64,000 nucleotides of DNA, taken from NCBI RefSeq assembly GCF_026151205.1, contig NC_087081.1, positions 14,854,340-14,918,339 of the forward strand, given 5' to 3'. A program made the translations under genes and the position numbers. The notes beneath the pieces are model-generated. The model made no database searches. It saw only the letters and a program-made list of their open reading frames with translations, and was not told where the DNA came from. The stretch is from Bolinopsis microptera (Eukaryota; Ctenophora; Tentaculata; Lobata; Bolinopsidae). Shown piece after piece: positions 12,001 through 22,510 of the stretch. How positions within the stretch are numbered: the stretch's first letter is position 1; each line of letters begins with the position of its first letter.

Positions 12001-12775
12001 ATAAATTTTTAAAGTTAAAAAGCTAAAATTTTCCTTTTCAGGCTTATTTTAACAAAAAGTCAGTCAGGGAAGATTGGATTGATTTGACGGTTGACATCAA
12101 CTTGTTCTCTGAATTCTGGCGCAGTTTTTGATGCCCTCAAAAATGTTTTTACTCATTTATCTTCAGATCTATTGGACCTCAAAGCCAAACAACAAATTTA
12201 GGCACATTTTTCGTTTTTATTATTTACTGATTTTTCTAAAACTTTGATAGCAATGTGCTAGTGACTTTTTGAAGGGCGCAAAATAACCGCAACTAGCACA
12301 TTTATATATGAGTTATGAACAATAAAACACCCTAAAATGCTTCCCTTTGAAGTTATGGGAGAAAATGTGATTTTTTATCAAAATTTTTAAAAATAAATTT
12401 TGACAACAAAAAATCTATAAAAGTGTCTAAAAACTTGTTATAGAGCAAAGAAACCAACGGGAATCGACTTTTCGTGCAAAAATACATAGATTTAGCCATC
12501 AAACTTGTAAAAATTGACAAAAATTGTGATTTTTAATATTTTCCAAATAAAAAAGGGCGTGGCCGCCACGCAAATTGCACAAGGTTTTTTTCTTGGGAAT
12601 TTTGAGAGAAGTTAGCTGAGACCTATATCTACACGTAGAAATCAAAAATCCTCTGTAAAAAAATTGTTCATATTTCTGTGGATTTTATGCCAGGACGACT
12701 ACACTAACATAAAATTTGTCACGGAGAATGGGAAATTCGCGATTTCATACAAGCCGCGAAATCCTTTTGTCTCTG
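9088..12775 (+). mobile_element. 3.7-kb DNA transposon with long inverted ends and 8-bp TSD
   Basis: The ends CAGGGACAAAAGGATTTCG and, inverted, CAGAGACAAAAGGATTTCG head imperfect inverted repeats of about 350 bp (9088-9446 and 12432-12775), which share the GGCCACGCCC and GTTAGCTGAGACCTATATCT blocks. ATAGTGTA flanks both sides (9080-9087, 12776-12783). Other copies of the host tandem repeat show a single ATAGTGTA, confirming the insertion. CAGGG ends and 8-bp duplication resemble hAT-like elements, but the encoded protein does not look like a hAT transposase. Confidence 0.88.
9665..11712 (+). pseudogene. Broken transposon ORF, PIN/FEN1-like with Cys-rich tail
   Basis: Three open segments (9665-10855, 10933-11283, 11326-11712) belong to one protein interrupted by a frame change near 10835, a TGA at about 10852, a second frame change near 10935 and an in-frame TAG at 11281. 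Motifs in order are VVLDGGSLFY, VVFDSYPEEPTTKDS, NGDDTDLIVLLL and SGCDTTPRIFGKGKSKF. Their spaced acidic residues suggest a PIN/5'-nuclease-like fold (inference). The tail CKCKGLCNTNSCKC...CNKNCGIC is a Cys cluster, probably metal binding. Similar repeated proteins occur in invertebrate genomes, but I cannot name the family. It may be the mobilising enzyme or a cargo gene. Confidence 0.7.
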
Positions 12776-13430
12776 ATAGTGTATAATAGCTGGATAACTA
12801 TAATAAGTCTAGATCCAAGACATATGGCTATATTGGAATATCAAGCCAAGTGGTAGTAAACATACATATTCTTACCTTGATATTCGAGATTGATGTTGTT
12901 CTAATTTACAAAGAAATTTGAATACGCTGCTTGATCGCTGACCTGAGTCTAGTACCTAAAATACAACATCCTATTACTCACTGAGCACTGATATGAGCAG
13001 GTTAATCATTTTGTGATTATCCTGTCAATTTTTGCGAGCAAGATATCATGATTCATGGACTACAAATGACGTGTGGGGCGGAATATTTTGAAATATTGTT
13101 TAGGATGAAGAATGAGTCATGAAAGGGAGCTGTATAGTGTATAATAGCTGGATAATTATAATTAGTCTAGATCCAAGACATATGGCTATATTGGAATATC
13201 AAGATCTTGTGAAACAGCCAAGTGGTAGTAAACATACATATTTTTACCTTGATATTCAAGATTGATGTTGTTCTAATTTACGAAGAAATTGGAGCACGCT
13301 GCTTGATCGCTGACCTGAGTCTAGTACCTAAAATATAACATCTTATTACTCACTGAGCACTGATATCAAAACCGAGATGATCATTTTGTGATTAATATTA
13401 ATGCAGATTGTGCAACGAATATAAAATAAA
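12776..13430. repeat. Tandem ~365-bp units, right part
   Basis: This is the rest of the unit split by the transposon plus one more unit (from about 13104). Donor-like ATCAAG|GTAA sites on the minus strand fall at 12876 and 13248. The intact TATAGTGTATAATAGCTGG at 13134 gives the pre-insertion target sequence. Confidence 0.8.
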
Positions 13431-14678
13431 CGTATTAATACCGTAACAAGTTATGAGTACAGATAACGTTAATTGACGATGTCAATTCATGGCAGCTCGG
13501 CGCGGCACAGTAGCGCATCTCGCCGATCTAGCCAGTCGCTGTGAGAAGCCTTATTGAGTGCGCGGCGCGGCACAGTAACGCATCGCGCTACAAAGATAAC
13601 GGAGAGGCTTAAAAATGCAAAAGGATGATGGAGAGTTGTAAATTAAAGAATTAACCTGAAGTGTGCACTAGGTTCTTCTCGAGAGTTGCAATCAGTAATT
13701 GCACAGTTAGGAAACAGGTTGAATATCTCAGTACTGAAGTACAGCGTGTATTCAAATAATTTATTATGTTTTAAACACTGCTGCCTGAAAATGTATGCGA
13801 ATATCAGCCATAAATATAATTGTGTACATCTAATTTAATATAGATCAATTTTAATTTTACACAGGTTGCATAACATTTTAAATCAGAGTTTGAATCAACA
13901 TGTTTAATAAAACCTACCGAATAAATATCGACGCTGCGGATTATTAAGTCGGTAAATCAAAGGAACACACGGAGAAAACAAGGCTACGGGTTTGCAGACT
14001 ATATTAATATAAAGAGAACAGAGCGAGGTTAACAACACAGATATCTGAAACTATGCTTGGTGTAGCTCGTTGGGATAGTATAGGAATTCTAGTTCCTATA
14101 GTTGGGAATGAGGTAATTGTCTGTTCACAGATCGCCCTCTAAAACTTACAGTTACAAGGAAATATTTCCTGTAGATCCTTGGTATATAAGCAACATTTGA
14201 CAGAACATAGTGTGGAGTTAGCTATGTGCCCATCCTTGGAGAACCCGGTGGATGTCCTTGCTGTACAGCAGTGTTAAACAAGGAACTGAAACCGAGGGGT
14301 TCCGTTCAGGCCCTTCACACTTTGTTTCTGTCTAGTTCTTATGTACCGTCACAATAGTGACTTTAAATATAAGATGTAGAGTAATGTAATTAGAGATGGA
14401 TATTTTCTTGGATGGATAAGTCACCGGTCACGTGGTACTGTCACGTGGTGTCACGTGGTGCGCTGCAATGAGTTTCAGGATATCATGTTACTCTGCAATC
14501 TCTACTAAAAGTGGGGTTCTACAAATAGCAGTAATACCAAGAATTATATTATCTTATCATGTGACAACTGATCATGGCCAGGAGTTAATGATCATTTAAA
14601 ATCTTGCGTGAGTCTTGTGTAAATCCTGAGTAAATACTATTAAATCCCGTGTACATGTACTGTGTCAGTAGCTGTAAT
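13431..14678. other. No gene seen; dispersed repeat pieces
   Basis: It contains a CATCTCGCCGATCTAGCC...CGCGGCGCGGCACAG block (13514-13583) shared with 2604-2670 and 60797-60865. Otherwise nothing is recognisable. Confidence 0.5.
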
Positions 14679-14686
14679 GGGCTACA

Positions 14687-14718
<32 letters not shown>

Positions 14719-15258
14719 CAGGGGGGGCAGCTGCCCCCCTGGGATTTGGGGAACAAGTTTACAAAAACATGAAAATTTATTCTTCAACATAACATTAAAC
14801 CAGACGGCTATGGTATACAGTTTTGTTTTCGCACCCACTGCTCTGTAGCCCCACTGCACTGTAGCCCCCCCCCCCCCTACATTATGTTATTTTTAAATAC
14901 CATACCAGTTACCACGAACGATGGATGAATTCCGTCCAGGGGGTTGAAGAGAGAGGGAGGGAGAGTGGGAGCACAGCATGGTTGCGTGTTAAGTTTATCT
15001 CGCGCTGCCTATTTTACCGTTACACAAACAAAAGATTCCAATCAGTGTCAGGGTCACCCTGACACTGATTGGCCGGGCATGTTTAAGTGTGAAAACGGAA
15101 TGTCATGAAATGTCACGGAATGTCAAAATTGTCTAATTTCCTTAAAAATTTTCCGGGGGGCTTCGCCCCCCTACCCCTCCCGAAAGGGGCTCCGCCCCTG
15201 GACCCCGCAGGGGGCTTCGCCCCCTTGCCTCCCCTGGGTTGAAGACGTGATGTAGCCC
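14679..15258. mobile_element. Non-autonomous DNA element with TIR GGGCTACATCAC
   Basis: GGGCTACATCAC at 14679-14690 is mirrored by GTGATGTAGCCC at 15247-15258. The interior has a G tract (14692-14730), GGGGGCTTCGCCCCC-type hairpins (15150-15225) and a perfect 17-bp-arm palindrome at 15038-15072. No clear target duplication. Confidence 0.6.
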
Positions 15259-17040
15259 CTGTGACAGTATCACGTGTAGCTAATCTGCTCCAGTCTGTAG
15301 CTCACTGCAAAAGATAACGCATTCTACGTCTGATGTTAAACAGCTTACATATCTTCCAACCGAGCCGTCAGGAATTATATGGCCAAACTCACTCCCCTAC
15401 GTCATCACGTTTCAAGTGAACGTTCTCGAATTTAATTCAATCTGTCTCTACAGAGGAATATTTTTAACACGTGGTTTAAAAGAACTTGTGTCACTGGCCA
15501 GCTAGATGAAGGAATTGTATCAGCGTGGTATGAATTATTGAAACCCAATACAGGTGTGGGTTATGAAGAGAGAGAGATGGTTGATCGTCTAGGTTTGAGA
15601 TAGGTTGATTAGTTTCAGGACTTTAGTTCCAACAGACTATCTGTCTGTTCCCACAATGGAACTTGTAGGTTGCGTTGTGTTTTAGTTAGAGTGAGTTGAC
15701 CAAATAATACGACTTTAAATCGGGTTGGTTGTAGCTATGTATCAATGTATCAGTGTATAAATGTATCAATGTATCAATGTATTAATGTATCAATGTATTA
15801 ACAATTAGGAACGATGATAGGTTTTACTATGTCTTTGGGATGCAGTCAGGAAGTCAAGAAGTCGGGAATTAAGGGTGTGTCTAGGGTTTTTATAGGTTGT
15901 ATCATTGACGTAGGGTTTACAATCACGGAAACGATTATCTTGGTCATCGTTTCCGCTACTCGAAATCATGAACAATGAGCGTACACTGGACAAACGGGAC
16001 AGAACAATGAGAACCCTCGCTCATCTATTACTCCATTAATTACTTTTTCCTATAAGATGATTCACCTATAGATGATTCACCTTTACGTTGTGAAGCCAAT
16101 TGTTTGTTAACCTCTGGCGTCACAATCAGTTCCGGTTTGCAGTCACAGGCCCTGTCTGTGACCTATTAACTATAAGTTACCTCATTTGGAGATGTGCCAA
16201 GCACAAGTTGACAGCTGGCAACCTGCCAACAGGGGATAGCAATGTTATATGGCTTAGAGTGTGCAAAGGGTGGTCCACACAGGCGCGGATAACATAATTT
16301 TAATCGGGCAATGCACGGCTGGGTGGTAACCATGGTAACTGTGTTGTTGTAATGCAGACTGGTGGTAACCATGGTAACCAATACAGAATACTGAGGTTCA
16401 GGAACTGGTTTCATCATTTTATAACAGGTAGTTCTACTTCTAGCTACATCATAATGTAGACATTGTACGTCGACCCGGGGATATACTTTAATATACTTTA
16501 ATATACCTACAATATTTAATATATCCCTATCTCCTTGGAGGCCTACATCAAAAATTGTTGCCCAAAATAAGCTTGAAATGCAATTCCTAATCGATTCCAA
16601 AAAGTTCTTTAAAAAATATTGAAAATTGATGGAGTTATTTCAATTTTAATGAAGTCATTTTGGCTTGTATTCCGAACCGAGATATTATGTGCAATTTTCC
16701 CAATTTTGTTCATGGAGGTCTTTTTACTTAGTATCCACTATATTCAACAAACACTGAGTTATATCTTTCACATAGAGTTAGTCTCATTAAAAAATATTGA
16801 AATTTTATCGAATTTAGGCAAAAGCGAATTTGGGCAAAAGCGTATGCCCAAATATGGGCATATTTTTTTAAGCTCATAGCTCAGCCAATTTTTGACCAAT
16901 CTGGATGGAAATTCATGTGCTAGTCCTAAAACAGGCTTATCTTGCGAATCTGAGTGAAAAATATAGTTCATCATGTAAATCTTAACGAAGAATATAAATC
17001 TTCTAATTGTACCGTAGGTATATTAAAGTGTAAAATCCGG
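15259..17040. other. No gene seen
   Basis: AT-rich. It contains an ATCAATGTATCAGTGTAT microrepeat (15740-15800) and two GGTGGTAACCATGGTAAC copies (16323-16380). No ORF resembles a known protein. Confidence 0.5.
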
Positions 17041-17121
17041 ATTGGAGTATTATTTATGAGTCGCATTGTTGTAATGTATTCTGTGTAAAATTATTTTTAT
17101 CCCGGTTGTTGCGACAAGTAA

Positions 17122-17676
17122 CAAGAAATGCGGCCGCTTTTCTTTGTGGATGGCCGCTCAATTTCCCGATCCGTGATGGAGTATTTGATCATATTCCATA
17201 CCACCTGGGGACCCCAGTCTTTACTGTTTATAAGCATGCAGATATTATATGGCAGAGTGACAGGCCGAGCGCCGCCCAGTTGATATAATTCCATATTGAA
17301 AATCGTGTATATTTCTATGTAACCATATGTTTATTGTTTATGCAACCTGACATGACACGGATCTGTGCAAAATAGTAATACTAACTCAAAATAATAATAA
17401 TATGTTATCAATTAGTCCCTAGCGGGATGCGTATATGGTGAAATTAACAATGTACTTGAACATTTCAGCACCGCGCGCCAACAATTGTTTAATTCAGATT
17501 TTCGCGCAAAATAACTTTGCGCAGGCAGACACGTGGGCGACACGTACGCAGGCACGCACGGTGGTCGGTCGCTCGCACGCACGGTCGCAAAGCTACCATA
17601 TCCCAAAAAACCTCGATCGCTAACCCTTGTCCTTGACTCTTTTGTGCCTTCGGCACTTTGAGTCATGGATCGGGAA
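17122..17676. mobile_element. Dispersed ~570-bp repeat, copy 1
   Basis: It begins CAAGAAATGCGGCCGCTTTT and ends near a GACTC-TTTT-GTGCC-TTC-GGCAC-TTT-GAGTC stem-loop (17635-17664). It interrupts the left arm of the surrounding foldback element, whose right arm shows the empty site. Confidence 0.8.
17201..17287 (-). mobile_element. ~80-bp MITE, nested copy
   Basis: Flanked by ATTCCATA (17193-17200 and 17288-17295). Reverse complement of the CTGGGCGGCGCTCAG...CCCCAGG element seen at 60911 and 61384. Confidence 0.65.
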
Positions 17677-18628
17677 AAAATGCTCTTATTAGGGAAAGGA
17701 GATGGATAATGATTAATCACTCTACACTCGACTAGACTGTCACGTGACTTTTTTAACTCATTCTCTAGCTGGTTCTGAACGACTTTTCGAAACCCTAACC
17801 CTCTAATCTGATCCCAACCCAAACCTTAACCCAATCCTTAACAAAAACATATGCTGAAACCCTAACCCTAACGAGAAATTAGACTAACTTCCTTATACGG
17901 TCATATCACGTGATCGATACAGTTTTTCGCCAATATCTCGTCAGGAGAGCAGTTTAACCCTATGTCATGGGACATGGGGGGTAATTCGGAATCAGCGTCC
18001 GAAAATACATCTATTGAAGTTGGTTACAACCATCTGGGGCCCTTTTAGAACAATCTCGAAGATCGACTGTAGAGTGATTTAGCACGCTCGAAAGGAGATT
18101 ACTCGACGTTTCAATGTAAGTGTAACTACGTCGTATTCATGATCTCAAATTATTTGTTATATAGTAGTGTTGAAAGTATTATTTTTAATACTTTCAACAC
18201 TACTATATAACAAATAATTTGAGATCATGAATACGATGTAGTTACATTGAAACGTCGAGTAATCTCCTTTCCCTAATAAGAGCATTTTTACTTGTCGCAA
18301 CAACCGGGATAATCATAAAGATAATTTTACACAGAATACATATATTAAAGTATATTAAAATGTAGGATTTTTTCCGATTTTGGCCCGGGGATATAGTGAT
18401 ATACTTTAATATACATTAATATGGTTGGCCCCCCCCCCAACTGTTAATGTTTTGGGTGAATTGTTTTCCTCCCCTACTTAAAAGACCGTCAGAAATAAGG
18501 GAATAGCCAAACTCACTCCCCTGCTGACCTATGACTTAACGTAAGAACCATAGATCTGCTTGATCTACGTACAGGGTGTTTCAAGACTCGTGTCAAAATT
18601 TTGAAAGGCCCTTAAAATCTAACAAATA

Positions 18629-19457
18629 CCTTATCGGACCTTATTTGGACGGACATTACTTAAACGCTGGAGGCCCTAGCGTTCACCTTAATGTCCGTTC
18701 AAATAAAGTCCGTTCAATTAATGTCCGTCCAAGTTAAAGTCCGTTCAATTTTTTTCAAAAATTTTTTCATTTCGAACTTTTTTTCCAGAATATAACAACT
18801 TTTTAATTTCAGTCAATTTCAATAGCTATCATTAGACTAAACTATATCGTTGAATCAATAAAAACAAGGTATTATAAAATTTTAACAATCTGAATTGTAA
18901 ATATCACATTATTGCATGATCACTATCTTGAAGTTGATCTTCGGCTTCTTCTATCTCCACATTTTCTCTTACAACTGGTTGCCTGTCCAACTCGTAGTCG
19001 TACCGGGCAATGAACGATCCCAACTGCTCTACTAGAGAGATACTTGAATGCCTAAAGTACAGCTTAAGCTTTATCTCTAGCCCCCCACTTGGTATATGCG
19101 ACTTTCGGTGGCTTATGTCAGCTACGATACCTTCTACCATACCACCCATCTCGATAAAGTAGAAGACAAACCGGGATATATCCCTGCACGAAAACCCATT
19201 TGATGAAGAAGATATGTGATATTAGATAATGATCACGTACACATATTTTAACATTTTTACTGATTAATAAGACTGCTTTTCTTGCTTACTGTATGAAAAA
19301 TGGATTGAAAAATCATTTGCTAAAATTTAAAAAACGTAAAAAAAAATTAAAAATATTCGGATTTTTGATGGTTTTGATTGCCTTCTAGCGTTCATATTAA
19401 TGTCCGTTCATAATATGTCCGTTCAAGTAATGTCCGTCCAAATAAGGTCCGATAAGG
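18629..19457. mobile_element. 829-bp TIR element with TA flanks
   Basis: CCTTATCGGACCTTATTTGG at the left is mirrored at the right, with TA immediately outside both ends. Subterminal AATGTCCGTTCAA motifs repeat at both ends. It holds an 81-codon minus ORF (18904-19149) of no recognised family, perhaps a transposase remnant. Confidence 0.75.
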
Positions 19458-20453
19458 TAGGTCAAACAGTTCGATTTTTGTTTTAAATTATAGATAAATT
19501 ATTACATTTCAAAATTAACCCAAATATTTCATCAACTTTCCGAACCAAGCCCCTTTCCGGCATAACAGGTTTGGAACCCTCAAAATCAAATCATATAAGT
19601 ACGTAATATAATAATGGTCGAATTGCAGGTGCTGGCAAAGTTCCAACACACTGCTTAACATCAGTATTACATTCCTATAATTGGAACAGTACCAGAACTT
19701 GACGGTTACATTTGTGATTGTCAGGTAAATTTTGTCGAAGCGATTTGAAGGGGGGGGGGGGGGGGGTGGGGGGGGCATGTATTATAGTTATACAGTATAG
19801 CGATTGCACTGTTTAATATGAGCCATGTATTATAGTGGTCTTCTTTAATGAACTTTATGACACGATATCGACTGATCCACCTTTTTTGCTTGCCAACACA
19901 TCAAAACGTTTATGTTTTTAGAGTTATAGTCAGACTCAGATACCAAATTTATATCTATCTGCTTTATGTGGGTTGTGGACAAGTAAAAGGCAGTTATTTG
20001 AGTGAAGGTGCGTCAACAGTAAAATTGAAAATGTATAACAACTTTTAACTCACTTATAGTTATGACTCACGCACACCTTGTCACACGTTGTGTGATACAA
20101 CGCACACCAACATTTCTTTAAACTCGCCTAACAGACTTAATCTATATAATAAATCATCTTCATATCTATACTGTAGACTCCTGTTGCTACAGGTGAGGGG
20201 GCGCTCCACCATTCTTTTTACACGTGCAACTTGCAGTTAACTGCACGTGCAACTTACAGTTGCAGCGTGTGAAAATAAACGAGCATCGCCGCTCCACGGG
20301 TAGTAACTACTTCCAAGCAGAGCTCTTTGACAAGCTCAATAAGGGCAATTAATTGATTAACTAATTAACTAATTAATATTGTTAATACTAAAATAATAGT
20401 ACTCTTAAGTTAACCCTCTTTTAGTTCCCGTAAATCTCAGGGCTGATCTGTAA

Positions 20454-20505
20454 CATTACCTTATATGGTAGTGTTACTATGGTAACCCCACCATATAAGG
20501 TAATG
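20454..20505. repeat. Palindrome around TACTATGGTAAC
   Basis: CATTACCTTATATGGT and ACCATATAAGGTAATG flank GTGTTACTATGGTAAC. It is a single unit of the array at 21067. Confidence 0.8.
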
Positions 20506-21066
20506 ACATGTACTAACTACAATAATGCATGAGTATCTTAAGCTCTAGAGATTAGTAATAAAGTTCGGCTTATTCAAATATTCAAATATTCATATTGAAT
20601 GAAGGGATCTAAATTTGGAAACACATTTTTAGAAGAAGAGCATTATAAAGGAGCAACATAAACTAATTACCTCCTCTAATCGCACTAATTAAATCAGGGC
20701 TAATTACTAATTAGTAGCAGAGTGTAGTAATCGACCAATCTTAAATCTAATTATGAAAGTGCACCAAGATAATATGTTCAAACTTTAGATTTCAAATATC
20801 AATGTAATAGCGAAAATTGATACAATAATTTCAGTTTCAATAAAAGAATGGAAAGTAATATTATGGAGTTTTAGAGGTTTGGAATTTATGCAGCTTGGAA
20901 AAACAAGCTTTAATAGGTAATTGTATCCAGTTTTAACAATGAAATAATACTGATATTTGCACTGTGTTACCATGGTAACTAATATATTACATGTCATAAT
21001 ACGTGCCCCTCTTATCCCGCATAAACTGTGATAAACACTTACACCGACTCTGTAGGTAGTACATAT

Positions 21067-21476
21067 AACATTACCTTGTAAGGTAGTGTTACCATAGTAA
21101 CAATACCATATATTATGGTAGTGTTACCATAGTAACATTACCTTATAAGGTAGTGTTACTATGGTAACAATACCATATACGGTAGTGTTACCATAGTAAC
21201 AATACCATATACGGTAGTATTACCATGGTAACAATACCATATAAGGTAGTGTTACCATAGCAACAATACCATATAAGGCAGTGTTACCATAGCAACAATA
21301 CCATACAAGGTAATGTTACCATAGTAACAATACCATATAAGGCAGTGTTACCATAGCAACAATACCATATAAGGTAATGTTACCATAGTAACAATACCAT
21401 ATAAGGTAGTGTTACCATAGCAACAATACCATATAAGGTAATGTTACCATAGTAACAATACCATATAAGGTAATGG
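21067..21476. repeat. ~31-bp minisatellite of TACCATAGTA units
   Basis: About 13 copies alternating GTGTTACCATAGTAAC and AATACCATATAAGGTA, both palindromic. Confidence 0.9.
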
Positions 21477-22423
21477 TTATCACACCAAACAGACTCGCTA
21501 CTCAAGTGTTTACCACATTGTATAGTAGTGTAGTTATATCGGCTACTAGAATATGTCACAAACAGAATGCAAATTTGTACATTCGTAACAAATAAAAAGT
21601 ACACAAAGTTAAAAAGAAAAACTACATTAAACCACGTATAGATGTTAAAACTCAATATATTATATTCTTACACTTCAATCATATATAAGCTTGAAAATAA
21701 TCGCACATTTGCTCTTATTATAATTGATCCGGGACATTTTGAAATGATGATTGTGGAACATGTTTTTTGAAAAATCATTGATGATAGTAATACAGTAATG
21801 TACTGAGTGAATTTCTGGACAATAATTACAGGATCTTTCTACAAAATTTATAACAAATCACCGAAACTTCAACTTTAACATATCGGACATTGTTTTCATT
21901 GATCTAACGCAGACAAGTTGCGCGCACAGAAACTGCACGTGCAGACAAGTTGCGCGCACAGAAACTGCTCGTGCAAAAAATGTGCGCATTGCAAACGCCG
22001 GGTATATTGAAATCAGATTTATTCTTCCCGTTTTTGAGTTTTACTTCCTCTTAATTATTTACATATTATAAGTCTGTTGCCAGCATTAATATCAAACACA
22101 ACTTAATCATAGGACATATCATATTATCATATATCTCTCAAATAAAATCTTAAGTTAAACTCTTGAAATACGCTACCATTAAAATCAATATCTCGAACAG
22201 AAATCAATATTCTATAATTGCGAATAATAAAATGTTCACCATTGCCAGTATATACTGAGTATTTGAGTATATATCACAACATTCTCCCGAAATATATTCA
22301 ATATCATGATAAACACACATATTATGTTACATATGTTAACATATTCTCAACACCATGTTTCTTAAGCTGCGGGCATCGCGTGACACTCGTATATTTACGT
22401 ATATATTTATCAGTCTCCTTTCA

Positions 22424-22510
22424 TCACTGCTCAATAAACCCAATGGCTTGGATTTCGTTTTCAAGCCTCTCAATTTCACTCTGAGTATCCTCGTCGAATT
22501 CTTTTATTCG
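22424..22510 (-). CDS. plcb: PLC-beta terminal exon 32
   Basis: 28 codons and a stop: [20 protein letters not shown], then QAIGFIEQ and TGA followed at once by a second TGA. The acceptor CTTTTTTCCAG sits in one copy of a 14-bp duplication (22510-22523 and 22555-22568). The C-terminus does not look like a PDZ ligand. Confidence 0.85.
   Translation of the reverse strand, partial: RIKEFDEDTQSEIERLENEIQAIGFIEQ

Larger units (their letters stand above)
17041..18346. mobile_element. Nested foldback element
   Basis: Arms TCCCGGTTGTTGCGACAAG...ATTAGGGAAAGGAG occur at the left, split by a ~555-bp insertion, and intact and inverted at the right (18263-18346). A second hairpin with about 90-bp arms and TTTT loop lies inside (18091-18270). 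Confidence 0.75.
19458..22423. other. PLC 3' flank; no further gene seen
   Basis: It holds a G tract (19750-19777), a 35-bp tandem duplication with GACAAGTTGCGCGCACAGAA (21912-21980) and the arrays listed separately. Minus-strand AATAAA near 22020 could end the PLC transcript. Confidence 0.5.

Noticed and set aside
9088-12775. Calling the transposon a hAT element outright
   Set aside because: Ends and 8-bp duplication fit, but the ORF lacks hAT transposase motifs; left unassigned.
17790-17870. AACCCT runs as a telomere
   Set aside because: Degenerate and short, inside a dispersed repeat; similar tracts occur at 35560 and 61530.
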